From: Bacteroidales bacterium
Lineage (GTDB): Bacteria; Bacteroidota; Bacteroidia; Bacteroidales; FEN-979
DNA: 36,215 nt
Assembly: GCA_016783905.1 (NCBI GenBank)
Contig: JADHVQ010000016.1
Span: 1-36,215 of the forward strand
Reading direction: 5' to 3'
Shown: piece by piece, positions 29,664 through 36,215 of the stretch
How positions within the stretch are numbered: position 1 is the stretch's first letter
How the letters are laid out: every line of letters begins with the position of its first letter
Notes under the pieces: generated by a model
What the model saw: the letters and a program-made list of their open reading frames with translations, nothing else
What the model was told of the DNA's origin: nothing
Database searches by the model: none
Translations under genes and position numbers: made by a program

Positions 29664-30983
29664 CTATAAAGCACCAAAAATCAATCCTGCAATAGTTGAG
29701 AGAATAACCACCAGCAATACATATACGGCAGTCTTTTGATTTCCTATTACTCCACGGATGACCAGCATGTTAGGTAGTGAAAGCGAAGGGCCGGCAAGCA
29801 AAAGCGCCAGCGCCGGACCTTTCCCCATACCGGAAGCGATCAGCCCCTGAAGAAGAGGAACTTCGGTTAGGGTAGCAAAATACATAAAGGCGCCTAATAT
29901 CGATGCAAAGAGGTTTGACCAGATGGAGTTTCCTCCCACCAGATAGGATACCCAGGTATCTGGTATCACCCCAGGGATACTAACATCATCATGCGTCGAC
30001 CCCAGCAGGAACCCGGCAATCACAACACCAATGGCCAGCAAGGGGAGGATTTGCTTTGTAAAACCCCAACTTGACAGTATCCACTCCCGGTTTTCGCTCT
30101 CTTCGGTTTTGTCCAGCAGGCTGATGATACTGACTGCTCCAATCCCAATCACCATACTTATCATAGGATTTCCGGTTAACAAGGCGCCAAGCGCAGTAAC
30201 TACTACAGCGGCAAGCACCTGCCAGCTTTTCAGTTTAAGAATCGTGATCATCACCACCGCCAAAATTAATCCGAATAGGCCGGTAACATACCACTTGTAA
30301 GCCCAGATATAGTACCACAAACCGCTGGTATCATCTACAGCAGGTTTGCCCCAGTTGGCAAAGACCAGGATGATTACCAACGTGAAGAAGAAGGATGCAG
30401 TTTGCCATAGGGGTCGCTTCTCTGGGACATCCGGAAAGTTCATCTGTTCTTCGGCTTTTACCTTTTCCTCTTTCCGGTAGATGAAGGCCATGATCAAACC
30501 GATCAATACACTGAATGAGACGGCGCCAATCACCCTGGCAATTCCTAATTCGAAACCAAGAATCCGGGCGGTAAGAATGATCGCCAGAATGTTGATGGCA
30601 GGACCTGAATATAAAAATGCGATGGCTGGGCCCAGGCCGGCTCCTCGTTTATGAATGCTTGAAAACAGGGGCAAAACCGTACAGGAGCATACGGCCAGTA
30701 TCGACCCCGAAACTGATGCAACACTATATGCTACCCATTTTTTTGCATTCGCTCCAAAATATTTAATTACTGAAGCCTGGCTGACGAAGACTGAGATCAC
30801 TCCGGCAATTAAAAACGCAGGTAGTAAACACAAGATCACATGCTCCCGTGCATACCATTTTAAAAGATCCAATGTCGCATCGATGGCCGTATTGAAAACC
30901 GGGCTGCTAACCGGCAAAAAGAATACACCCAGAAAGACAGCCACAATCCAGATCAGAATTTTCAGCTCTTTTCTCAATTCCAT
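29664..30983 (-). CDS. Permease of the ArsP/UPF0718 (COG0701) family
   Basis: 439 residues from the ATG at 30983 (MELRKELKILIWIVAVFLGV); the open frame reaches further upstream but passes through an operator-like palindrome. About ten membrane segments. Family marks: VSGSILAVCSCTVLPLFSSIHKRGAGLGPAIAFLYSGPAINILAIILTARILG in the first half and SILGAFMYFATLTEVPLLQGLIASGMGKGPALALLLAGPSLSLPNMLVIRG in the second, with a CSC motif. Known members export organoarsenicals (ArsP) or are of unknown substrate. A perfect palindrome with the same half-sites as the arsR operators lies 24 nt upstream of the start, so it may have its own ArsR-controlled promoter within the operon. Confidence 0.88.
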   Translation of the reverse strand: MELRKELKILIWIVAVFLGVFFLPVSSPVFNTAIDATLDLLKWYAREHVILCLLPAFLIAGVISVFVSQASVIKYFGANAKKWVAYSVASVSGSILAVCSCTVLPLFSSIHKRGAGLGPAIAFLYSGPAINILAIILTARILGFELGIARVIGAVSFSVLIGLIMAFIYRKEEKVKAEEQMNFPDVPEKRPLWQTASFFFTLVIILVFANWGKPAVDDTSGLWYYIWAYKWYVTGLFGLILAVVMITILKLKSWQVLAAVVVTALGALLTGNPMISMVIGIGAVSIISLLDKTEESENREWILSSWGFTKQILPLLAIGVVIAGFLLGSTHDDVSIPGVIPDTWVSYLVGGNSIWSNLFASILGAFMYFATLTEVPLLQGLIASGMGKGPALALLLAGPSLSLPNMLVIRGVIGNQKTAVYVLLVVILSTIAGLIFGAL

Positions 30984-31006
30984 TTCTGTTTGTATTTTGA
31001 TTAGTG

Positions 31007-31024
31007 TTTCGTAGAAATACGAAA
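31007..31024. promoter_or_regulatory. ArsR-type palindromic operator before the permease gene
   Basis: TTTCGTA-N4-TACGAAA, perfect 7-bp arms, sharing TTTCGT/ACGAAA half-sites with the two palindromes upstream of arsR. It lies between the rhodanese-like and permease genes. Confidence 0.8.
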
Positions 31025-31039
31025 TTCTTACAAAAAATT

Positions 31040-31456
31040 TTATTCGTTCTCCCTTGGGTGTAACTGGCACATGCAGGAACCCGATAACCGTTCGCTTTTA
31101 TCGATGATCAGCGGCAGCCCGTCACGTTCCCACTCCACCAGGCCTCCGGCCATATTAGCCACACGCCCACCAAGGCCTTTGCCGATTAAGAATGTTACTG
31201 CCTCCTTGCTGTGAATGCCTGCTGCATCGGCAAAAATCATAGGTTTGTCGGCCGGAAGGTCAGGGTACACTTCGGCTAACATGCTATTCGGACAATAGAT
31301 CACCTCCGGCACATCGAACATCTTGAACCGGTTCATGTATTCCTCCCTTACGTCAATGAGAACAGCTCCTTCTCTGCAGCAAGAAAAAGTTTCACGGGGG
31401 GTCAGGTTCCAAATCCCATTGCACTCAAATCCTTTTCCCAGACGTTTCGATTCCAT
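31040..31456 (-). CDS. Rhodanese-like protein lacking the catalytic cysteine
   Basis: 138 residues with the rhodanese fold pattern: WNLTPRETFSCCREGAVLIDVREEYMNRFKMFDVPEVIYCPNSML, ADKPMIFADAAGIHSKEAVTFLIGKGLGGRVANMAGGLVEWERDGLPL. The active-site loop reads DAAGIHS where active enzymes have Cys at the Asp position (CxxGxR), so sulfur transfer by the usual mechanism is unlikely. A C-terminal CMCQLHP cluster and a CC pair may bind metal or metalloid. It lies 3 nt after the ArsG-like gene in the same operon. Confidence 0.85.
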   Translation of the reverse strand: MESKRLGKGFECNGIWNLTPRETFSCCREGAVLIDVREEYMNRFKMFDVPEVIYCPNSMLAEVYPDLPADKPMIFADAAGIHSKEAVTFLIGKGLGGRVANMAGGLVEWERDGLPLIIDKSERLSGSCMCQLHPRENE

Positions 31457-31459
31457 ATC

Positions 31460-32158
31460 TCAAATAAAGAAAATAACAATGTAATAGAGCCCCACCAGGA
31501 TAAAAAGAATGGCAACAATCCGGCGGAACCAACGTTCAAACACCTTGATGCGGTCATACAGTTTCCCCACATTCCCCACTGCATATGCCAGAAGCCATGC
31601 GAAAATAATGACTGGTAATCCTGTGGCGATCGCGAAAATCAGTGGAAGAAACAAGCCGTCCGGACTGGCGATTGTCATCGGGATCAACATGGCAAAGTAA
31701 AGCACCCCGCTATAAGGACAAAAAGCCATGGCAAAAATGATTCCCAGGAGCAAGGTGCCCCATAAGCTCCGTCTGCTTTTCTCTCCCATCTTTTCTGTCA
31801 GGCCAGTGAGACCCGGGAGTCGTATCTTGATGAAATCCAGCATGAAGAGGCCGATCAGGATCATGACCGGTCCCAGCAATCGCTCACCCCATCCCTGGAA
31901 CAGCAAGGAAATATTCATTTTGCTGGCTCCAAAATAGATGATGACCCCGATGCCGGTATAGGTGATTGCCCGTCCCAGCGTATAGACCAAGCCTTTGATG
32001 AATACCCGCCTCCGGTCCTCAATATCACGGCTGATAAATCCGATTGCAGAAATATTGGTGGCCAGCGGACAGGGACTGATCGCCGTCATCAATCCCAGGA
32101 TGAATGCCGTCAATGCCGCATACTGAGAGTTTTCCAATATGGTTTGCAGCCACTGCAT
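31460..32158 (-). CDS. CcdA/DsbD-like membrane protein, ArsG family
   Basis: 232 residues with about six membrane segments. It shows the CcdA/DsbD transmembrane fold with one cysteine in each half: ISPCPLATNISAIGFISRDIEDRRRV and AMAFCPYSGVLYFAMLIPM. In Bacteroidota such proteins beside an ArsF-like protein are called the ArsG family of aromatic-arsenical efflux permeases; the fold itself is that of electron carriers which pass reducing power across the inner membrane. Here it follows the ArsF-like gene (39 nt) and precedes a rhodanese-like gene, consistent with membrane-linked thiol redox chemistry on arsenicals. Confidence 0.87.
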   Translation of the reverse strand: MQWLQTILENSQYAALTAFILGLMTAISPCPLATNISAIGFISRDIEDRRRVFIKGLVYTLGRAITYTGIGVIIYFGASKMNISLLFQGWGERLLGPVMILIGLFMLDFIKIRLPGLTGLTEKMGEKSRRSLWGTLLLGIIFAMAFCPYSGVLYFAMLIPMTIASPDGLFLPLIFAIATGLPVIIFAWLLAYAVGNVGKLYDRIKVFERWFRRIVAILFILVGLYYIVIFFI

Positions 32159-32197
32159 AATTTCAATATTTCGTTAATCCGCCACTTTGCTACCTCG

Positions 32198-32593
32198 CTA
32201 TTTCTGCACTTCCTCCACTGCCTTTTTAATTTCCTCCTTCAGCTTTTCCGGATTTCCGTTGGCATACAAGAATCCTTTATCCGTCAGGTCTACCCGTTTA
32301 TCGCCACAGATGACGATCAGTGTTTGTCCTTCGACCTTACACTTTTTCCCCAGGTCAGCACCCTCTTTTTCATCCAGGTTAATGCTCTGGAAAGTAATCT
32401 CGCCCTTTGTCACTTGATCAGGATAGAGGTTTTCAACCGACTCTTTAGCTGTTTTTTCTACATTCAGACAAGTTTGACAACGGCGGGTGAAATGGAAATA
32501 ATAGACATCAACCTTCTCACCCGAAGGCGGGACTATAGCAAATGTCCCTACTACCGTAAGGATCATAAGCAGAGATAGCAATCCTCTTTTCAT
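32198..32593 (-). CDS. ArsF-family exported thiol protein
   Basis: 131 residues with a signal peptide (MKRGLLSLLMILTVVGTFA) and the core VDVYYFHFTRRCQTCLNVEKTAKESVENLYPDQV, with CxxC at C39 and C42. This is the pattern of the ArsF family, named as a subunit acting on nitrophenyl arsenicals together with ArsE and ArsG. The overall fold appears thioredoxin-like and it would act in the periplasm, facing the ArsG-like membrane protein. It lies 11 nt downstream of the thioredoxin-like gene. The arsenical role is inferred from family naming and ArsR context. Confidence 0.87.
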   Translation of the reverse strand: MKRGLLSLLMILTVVGTFAIVPPSGEKVDVYYFHFTRRCQTCLNVEKTAKESVENLYPDQVTKGEITFQSINLDEKEGADLGKKCKVEGQTLIVICGDKRVDLTDKGFLYANGNPEKLKEEIKKAVEEVQK

Positions 32594-32604
32594 ATGTATT
32601 TTAT

Positions 32605-32847
32605 TTATTTGGTTAGTAATTGCTTGATTTCATCGTATGAAGGGACTCTCCCTTTCACGACCACTTTTTCATCAACCACCAATGCAGGGGTTAACATCAC
32701 GCCATACTTCATGATCTCCATGATATCCTCTACTTTCGTTATGGTCGCATCAATACCGTTTTGCTCAACCACCTCTCGGGTAGCTTTATCAAGTGTTTTG
32801 CATTTTGGGCACCCAGGCCCGAGAATCTTGATTTCCATTTGCCTCAT
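32605..32847 (-). CDS. Small thioredoxin-like protein (redox-active disulfide, CPKC)
   Basis: 80 residues: MRQMEIKILGPGCPKCKTLDKATREVVEQNGIDATITKVEDIMEIMKYGVMLTPALVVDEKVVVKGRVP. The CPKC pair (C13, C16) and the cis-Pro loop TPAL place it in the small cytosolic glutaredoxin-like family often found beside ArsR regulators and permeases. Its ATG overlaps the arsR stop (ATGA); a second in-frame ATG at 32838 is an alternative start. It probably supplies thiol reducing power to the ArsF/ArsG pair or directly to the metalloid. A deleted relative lies at 29131-29236. Confidence 0.9.
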   Translation of the reverse strand: MRQMEIKILGPGCPKCKTLDKATREVVEQNGIDATITKVEDIMEIMKYGVMLTPALVVDEKVVVKGRVPSYDEIKQLLTK

Positions 32848-33146
32848 TTTTGGAAAAAACCTTCAAACAGCCTCTTTGCCCTTTGCCAGTTTTCCTGGTT
32901 GATGCAATACTTGATAAACGGAGGATTGATCTCTCCCTGGATCAAACCGGATTTCTTCAACTCCTTTAAATGTTCCGAAAGGGTCGATCGCGCAATAGGC
33001 AGATCGTCAATCATGTCGCCACTGTAACAACACTTTTTTTGTGCCAGAAAATCAAGGATAAACACCCGAACAGGATGCGACATCGCTTTGGCATACCGGG
33101 TGATCTGCTCCTGCTCCTCGGTATAATATTTCTTTTTCACTTCCAT
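32844..33146 (-). CDS. ArsR-family winged-helix repressor
   Basis: 100 residues: an ArsR-type winged helix with AKAMSHPVRVFILDFLAQKKCCYSGDMIDDLPIARSTLSEHLKELKKSGLIQGEINPPFIKYCINQENW. C39 and C40, with a third Cys in IKYCIN, are candidate As(III)/Sb(III) ligands. It is the first gene of the operon; two palindromes cover its promoter, so autorepression relieved by metalloid is the likely mode. It is coupled to the thioredoxin-like gene by an ATGA overlap. Confidence 0.92.
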   Translation of the reverse strand: MEVKKKYYTEEQEQITRYAKAMSHPVRVFILDFLAQKKCCYSGDMIDDLPIARSTLSEHLKELKKSGLIQGEINPPFIKYCINQENWQRAKRLFEGFFQK

Positions 33147-33156
33147 TCTATTTTGT

Positions 33157-33176
33157 GTTTCGTCGAATAACGAAAC
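33157..33176. promoter_or_regulatory. ArsR operator at the transcription start
   Basis: GTTTCGT-N6-ACGAAAC, perfect 7-bp arms, directly downstream of the -7 box and 11 nt before arsR. Confidence 0.82.
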
Positions 33177-33206
33177 AAATGTATTAAATAATTTTAATTT
33201 CGTAAA
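33176..33206 (-). promoter_or_regulatory. Promoter of the arsR operon
   Basis: On the minus strand a -7 box TACATTTG (33176-33183) matches TAnnTTTG exactly, with TTTA (33203-33206) in place of TTTG at a 19-nt spacing for the -33 box. Confidence 0.65.
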
Positions 33207-33219
33207 TCTATTTGCGAAA
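33198..33219. promoter_or_regulatory. ArsR operator over the -33 region
   Basis: Arms TTTCGTAAAT and ATTTGCGAAA around a CT centre, one mismatch; covers the -33 box. Confidence 0.7.
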
Positions 33220-33289
33220 TTTTATGAAAAGGTTCCCGAACCCATATTATATATGACTCTTCCCAAGAAAAAAAGACTCGCCGGTCAAC

Positions 33290-33311
33290 TGGGTACCCAT
33301 TTGGGTACCCA
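33290..33311. repeat. Tandem 10-bp palindromes
   Basis: TGGGTACCCA occurs twice, 2 nt apart (33290-33299, 33302-33311), just beyond the terminator that follows tRNA-Leu. Confidence 0.85.
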
Positions 33312-33340
33312 AAAAACAAAACCCACGTCGACGTGGGTTT
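33311..33340 (-). terminator. Rho-independent terminator after tRNA-Leu
   Basis: Minus-strand hairpin with arms AAACCCACGT and ACGTGGGTTT (CG centre) followed by a T-rich tract. Confidence 0.85.
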
Positions 33341-33353
33341 CAAAGCTAAAAAG

Positions 33354-33437
33354 TACCCCGGGCGGGAGTTGAACCCGCACGGCCGTGAGGCCACAGGATT
33401 TTAAGTCCTGCGTGTCTACCAGTTCCACCACCAGGGC
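33354..33437 (-). tRNA. tRNA-Leu (anticodon TAA)
   Basis: 84 nt on the minus strand. Acceptor arm GCCCTGG pairs with CCGGGGT (two G-U), anticodon stem-loop CAGGA-CTTAAAA-TCCTG gives TAA, a class II variable arm (TGGCCTCACGGCCGT region) is present, and the T-arm is GCGGG-TTCAACT-CCCGC. Discriminator A; CCA is not encoded. Confidence 0.96.
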
Positions 33438-33442
33438 AGGAT

Positions 33443-33463
33443 AAAAAAACCCTCTCCAGAGGG
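33443..33463 (-). terminator. Rho-independent terminator between the two tRNA genes
   Basis: Minus-strand CCCTCT-GG-AGAGGG hairpin followed by seven T. tRNA-Gly and tRNA-Leu are therefore likely to be separate transcripts. Confidence 0.85.
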
Positions 33464-33479
33464 CTCTTTTCTTCATCTG

Positions 33480-33552
33480 AGCGAAAGACGGGACTCGAAC
33501 CCGCGACCCTGACCTTGGCAAGGTCATGCTCTACCAACTGAGCTACTTTCGC
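33480..33552 (-). tRNA. tRNA-Gly (anticodon GCC)
   Basis: 73 nt on the minus strand. Acceptor GCGAAAG/CTTTCGC, D-arm AGCTCAGTTGGTAGAGC, anticodon loop CTTGCCAAG (GCC), T-arm GCGGG-TTCGAGT-CCCGT with one wobble. Discriminator T, as usual for Gly; CCA is not encoded. Confidence 0.97.
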
Positions 33553-33569
33553 ATGTTTTCCAGGGAGTG

Positions 33570-33577
33570 CAAAAATA
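33570..33577 (-). promoter_or_regulatory. Putative -7 promoter box of tRNA-Gly
   Basis: Minus strand reads TATTTTTG (TAnnTTTG), 17 nt before the tRNA 5' end. Confidence 0.5.
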
Positions 33578-33596
33578 ACAAAAATTCAGCATTTCG

Positions 33597-36215
33597 TTAT
33601 TTTTTTTCGAGCAATTTTTTGATCTCATGGAGTTTCATCAATGCCTCTACCGGCGTCAGGGTGTTGATTTCGGTATTCAGGATATCCTGTTTGATCTGCT
33701 CCAGTAACGGATCGTCGAGCTGAATAAAGGACAGCTGGAACCCACTTTCATCGATGCCTGATGCCGGATGCCTGATGCCGGATGATTCCGGAACCCGGAT
33801 CTTCCCCCTCCCTTTAGTGGGGAGGGGGCCGGGGGGTGGGGTCGATTGCTTCGCTTCCAGCTGAGCAAGCATTTCATTCGCCCTTTCCAGTACACCGGAA
33901 GGCATCCCCGCCATCCTGGCTACATGGATGCCAAAGCTGTGTTCGCTCCCGCCGGGCAGGATCTTCCGGAGAAAGAGCACCTGATTGCCGATCTCCTTGA
34001 TAGAGACATGATAGTTGCAGATGCGCCCGAACAGGTTTGTCATCTCATTCAACTCATGATAATGGGTGGCAAAAAGAACTTTCGGTTTAAACAATGGATG
34101 CTGATGCAGGTATTCGGCAATGGCCCAGGCGATGCTGATACCATCGTAGGTGCTGGTCCCCCGGCCGATTTCATCCAGCAAAATCAGGCTGCGGTTGGAG
34201 ATGTTGTTCAGAATACTGGCTGTTTCGTTCATCTCCACCATAAACGTGGATTCTCCTGATGAGATGTTGTCGGAAGCACCCACACGGGTAAAAATCTTAT
34301 CGGTCAATCCGAGTTCGGCCGATTCAGCCGGCACGAAACACCCTATCTGCGCCATCAGGACGATCAGGGCGGTTTGCCGGAGCAGGGCCGACTTCCCCGA
34401 CATGTTCGGACCGGTAAGAATGATGATCTGCTGGGTTTTATCGTCCAGGTAAACATCGTTGGGGATATACGCTTCGCCCGGTTTCATCTGGCGTTCGATC
34501 ACCGCATGCCGTCCCCCTTTGATATCGATGATGTAACTATCGTTTAAACGTGGTCTCCGGTAATTAAACTGGAGCGAGATATGGGCGAACGTCACCAGCA
34601 CATCCAGTTGGGCAATGGCGTTGCTGTTTACCTGAACCGGCTGGATGTAATCGATCAGGAAGAGGATCAGCGCCTGGTAGAGATTCATCTCCAACTCCAG
34701 AATCCGCTCTTCGGCTCCCAGTATCTTCTCCTCATATACTTTCAACTCTTCGGTAATGTAGCGTTCTGAATTGACCAGCGTTTGCTTGCGGTTCCACTCT
34801 GCCGGGACCTTCTCCTTATGCGCATTGGTGACCTCCAGGTAGTATCCGAATATGTTATTGTAGCCAATCTTCAGGGAGCTGATGCCTGTCCGTTCCTGTT
34901 CCCGCTGCTGGATCTTCACCAGGAAATCCTTCCCCGAATAAGCCATGGCCCTTAACTCGTCCAGTTCTGCTGAGACCCCTTCCCGGATGATATTTCCTTT
35001 GATAGCCAGAGCCGGCGGATCAGGGTTGATCTCCTGTTCGATCCGTTCGCTTACCAGCTTCAGGTGCGTGAGTTGTTCTCCTGTTTTCTTCAACCCTGTG
35101 CAACCAGCAGTTTCACACAACCTTTTCACCGTTTCAATCGCATCGATCGCCCGTTTCAGATGGATCATCTCACGGGGATTCACCTTCCCCACCGCTACTT
35201 TCGAGATCAGTCGTTCCAGATCGCCGATCTCGTTGAACTCTTTGCGAAACAGTTCAACCTGCCCCTGGTTCCGGGTAAAATATTCCACCACATCCAGGCG
35301 CTCTTCAATCGGCTGCCTGTTTTTCAACGGCAACACAATCCACCTGCGCAGCAACCGCGAAGCCATGGGTGAGACCGTCTGGTCCAGTACCTCATTCAGC
35401 GTTTTGGCATGTTCATGAGGGGTATGAATAAGTTCCAGGTTCCGGATGGTAAAGCGGTCGAGCCACATGTACTGCCCCTCTTCAATGCGGGTCAGCTTGC
35501 AGATATGCTGAACCTTATCATGTTGCGTCTCTGCAAGGTAATGCAGCGCCGAACCGGCAGCCATGATCGCCTGTTCCATGCTCTCCACCCCAAATCCTTT
35601 CAGCGACTTGGTGCCAAAATGCTTCAACAGGAGCTCATGGGAGAAATCTGGGGTAAATACCCAGTCGTCGAACGTACTGATGTAAAACTTCTCTCCAAAA
35701 AGTTCGATGAATTTCTGCCGCTTGCTCTTCTGGATCACCACTTCACTCGGCCGGAAACTTTGCACAAGCTTGTCGATGTACTCCAGAGTTCCCTGGGCCA
35801 GATAGAACTCCCCGGTGGAGATATCGAGAAAGGCAACTCCCGAAATCTTAGGTTCCAGGTGAATCCCTGCCAGGAAATTATTCTCCTTTTGCTCGAGGAT
35901 TTTGTCATGGTAGGAAACACCCGGCGTAACCAGTTCGGTAACGCCACGTTTGACAATGGTTTTGGTCTTCTTTGGATCTTCCAGCTGATCGCAAATCGCC
36001 ACGCGGTAACCTGCTTTTACCAGCCTGGGCAGGTAAAGATCCAGCGAGTGATGAGGAAAACCGGCCAGCTCCACATAGGAAGCAGCCCCGTTAGCCCGTT
36101 TCGTCAGCACAATTCCCAGCGCCTTGGAACTCTTGATGGCGTCTTCTCCAAACGTCTCATAAAAATCGCCCACCCGAAACAGCAGCAACGCATCCGGATA
36201 CTTCGCCTTGATCGA
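33597..36215 (-). CDS. mutS: DNA mismatch repair protein MutS, 5' end off window
   Basis: About 872 codons are visible; the reading frame is open to the right edge ([22 protein letters not shown]), so the true start lies outside. The FYE mismatch-recognition motif is in [12 protein letters not shown]. Toward the C-terminus are the Walker [18 protein letters not shown], the signature [14 protein letters not shown], Walker [17 protein letters not shown] and [11 protein letters not shown]. MutS binds base mismatches and recruits MutL. Between MLAQLEAKQ and [11 protein letters not shown] the C-terminal linker holds a low-complexity stretch ([12 protein letters not shown] ... [12 protein letters not shown]) encoded by a GC-rich hairpin plus a heptamer array; it lies outside the ATPase core. 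Interesting in a genome rich in slippage-prone repeats. Confidence 0.97.
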   Translation of the reverse strand, partial: SIKAKYPDALLLFRVGDFYETFGEDAIKSSKALGIVLTKRANGAASYVELAGFPHHSLDLYLPRLVKAGYRVAICDQLEDPKKTKTIVKRGVTELVTPGVSYHDKILEQKENNFLAGIHLEPKISGVAFLDISTGEFYLAQGTLEYIDKLVQSFRPSEVVIQKSKRQKFIELFGEKFYISTFDDWVFTPDFSHELLLKHFGTKSLKGFGVESMEQAIMAAGSALHYLAETQHDKVQHICKLTRIEEGQYMWLDRFTIRNLELIHTPHEHAKTLNEVLDQTVSPMASRLLRRWIVLPLKNRQPIEERLDVVEYFTRNQGQVELFRKEFNEIGDLERLISKVAVGKVNPREMIHLKRAIDAIETVKRLCETAGCTGLKKTGEQLTHLKLVSERIEQEINPDPPALAIKGNIIREGVSAELDELRAMAYSGKDFLVKIQQREQERTGISSLKIGYNNIFGYYLEVTNAHKEKVPAEWNRKQTLVNSERYITEELKVYEEKILGAEERILELEMNLYQALILFLIDYIQPVQVNSNAIAQLDVLVTFAHISLQFNYRRPRLNDSYIIDIKGGRHAVIERQMKPGEAYIPNDVYLDDKTQQIIILTGPNMSGKSALLRQTALIVLMAQIGCFVPAESAELGLTDKIFTRVGASDNISSGESTFMVEMNETASILNNISNRSLILLDEIGRGTSTYDGISIAWAIAEYLHQHPLFKPKVLFATHYHELNEMTNLFGRICNYHVSIKEIGNQVLFLRKILPGGSEHSFGIHVARMAGMPSGVLERANEMLAQLEAKQSTPPPGPLPTKGRGKIRVPESSGIRHPASGIDESGFQLSFIQLDDPLLEQIKQDILNTEINTLTPVEALMKLHEIKKLLEKK
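33753..33840. repeat. Heptamer array plus GC-rich hairpin inside mutS
   Basis: GATGCCT, GATGCCG, GATGCCT, GATGCCG, GATGATT, CCGGAAC, CCGGATC (33753-33801), followed by a GC-rich hairpin (arms CCCCCTCCC and GGGAGGGGG) and a G/C run. The whole is read in frame in mutS. Confidence 0.88.

Noticed and set aside
33354-33437. tRNA-Leu as an integration (att) site for the ars or toxin region
   Set aside because: I found no duplicated tRNA 3' end elsewhere in the window and no integrase.

Overview
The window looks like a chromosomal segment of an anaerobic member of the Bacteroidota. The evidence is a type IX secretion (T9SS) gene set (PorV, two PorU-like proteins, PorP/SprF, GldJ), several Bacteroidota-type -7 promoter boxes (TAnnTTTG), few strong Shine-Dalgarno sites, and a tungsten/molybdenum aldehyde:ferredoxin oxidoreductase. 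I cannot assign a genus. There are no rRNA genes, CRISPR arrays, integrases or transposases.

Layout. (1) 1-10.5 kb: T9SS block. porV (3' end off the left edge), a short PorU paralogue and full-length PorU lie on the minus strand; porP/sprF and gldJ diverge on the plus strand. (2) 10.5-14.8 kb: murF, anmK, a small coiled-coil membrane protein and folC. (3) 14.8-23.6 kb: a pterin-cofactor/oxidoreductase island. A minus-strand unit (ThiF-like E1, ThiS/MoaD-like carrier, sodium:solute symporter) diverges from a plus-strand run (aldehyde:ferredoxin oxidoreductase, ModE-like DNA-binding protein, moeA, short moaA, moaC, MOSC-MogA fusion). Together these could make and load a molybdopterin-type cofactor, probably for the oxidoreductase, but moaE, mobA and a metal transporter are not here. 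(4) 23.6-25.1 kb: a metallophosphoesterase lipoprotein split into two frames. (5) 25.2-29.1 kb: an AT-richer accessory stretch with a HipB-HipS-HipT-like tripartite toxin-antitoxin operon, whose kinase gene is frameshifted at a run of ten A, and an AbiEi-like/Fic fusion protein. (6) 29.1-33.2 kb: an ArsR-controlled minus-strand operon (ArsR, thioredoxin-like, ArsF-like, ArsG-like, rhodanese-like, permease, a lone ProC-type C-terminal domain, a thioredoxin-like pseudogene) with matching palindromic operators. (7) 33.3-36.2 kb: tRNA-Leu(TAA), tRNA-Gly(GCC) and mutS (5' end off the right edge).

The most unusual signal is not a gene. From 11.8 kb onward there are many short tandem arrays, mostly with a 7-bp unit, whose unit sequence differs from locus to locus. 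They lie between genes, supply start codons (anmK, thiF, moaC) or stop codons (symporter, thiF), and occur inside essential or conserved genes without breaking the frame (anmK, folC, MOSC-MogA twice, mutS). Because 3 x 7 bp = 7 codons, the encoded inserts have a 7-residue period. This looks like a repeat-generating or repeat-invading process acting across the genome.
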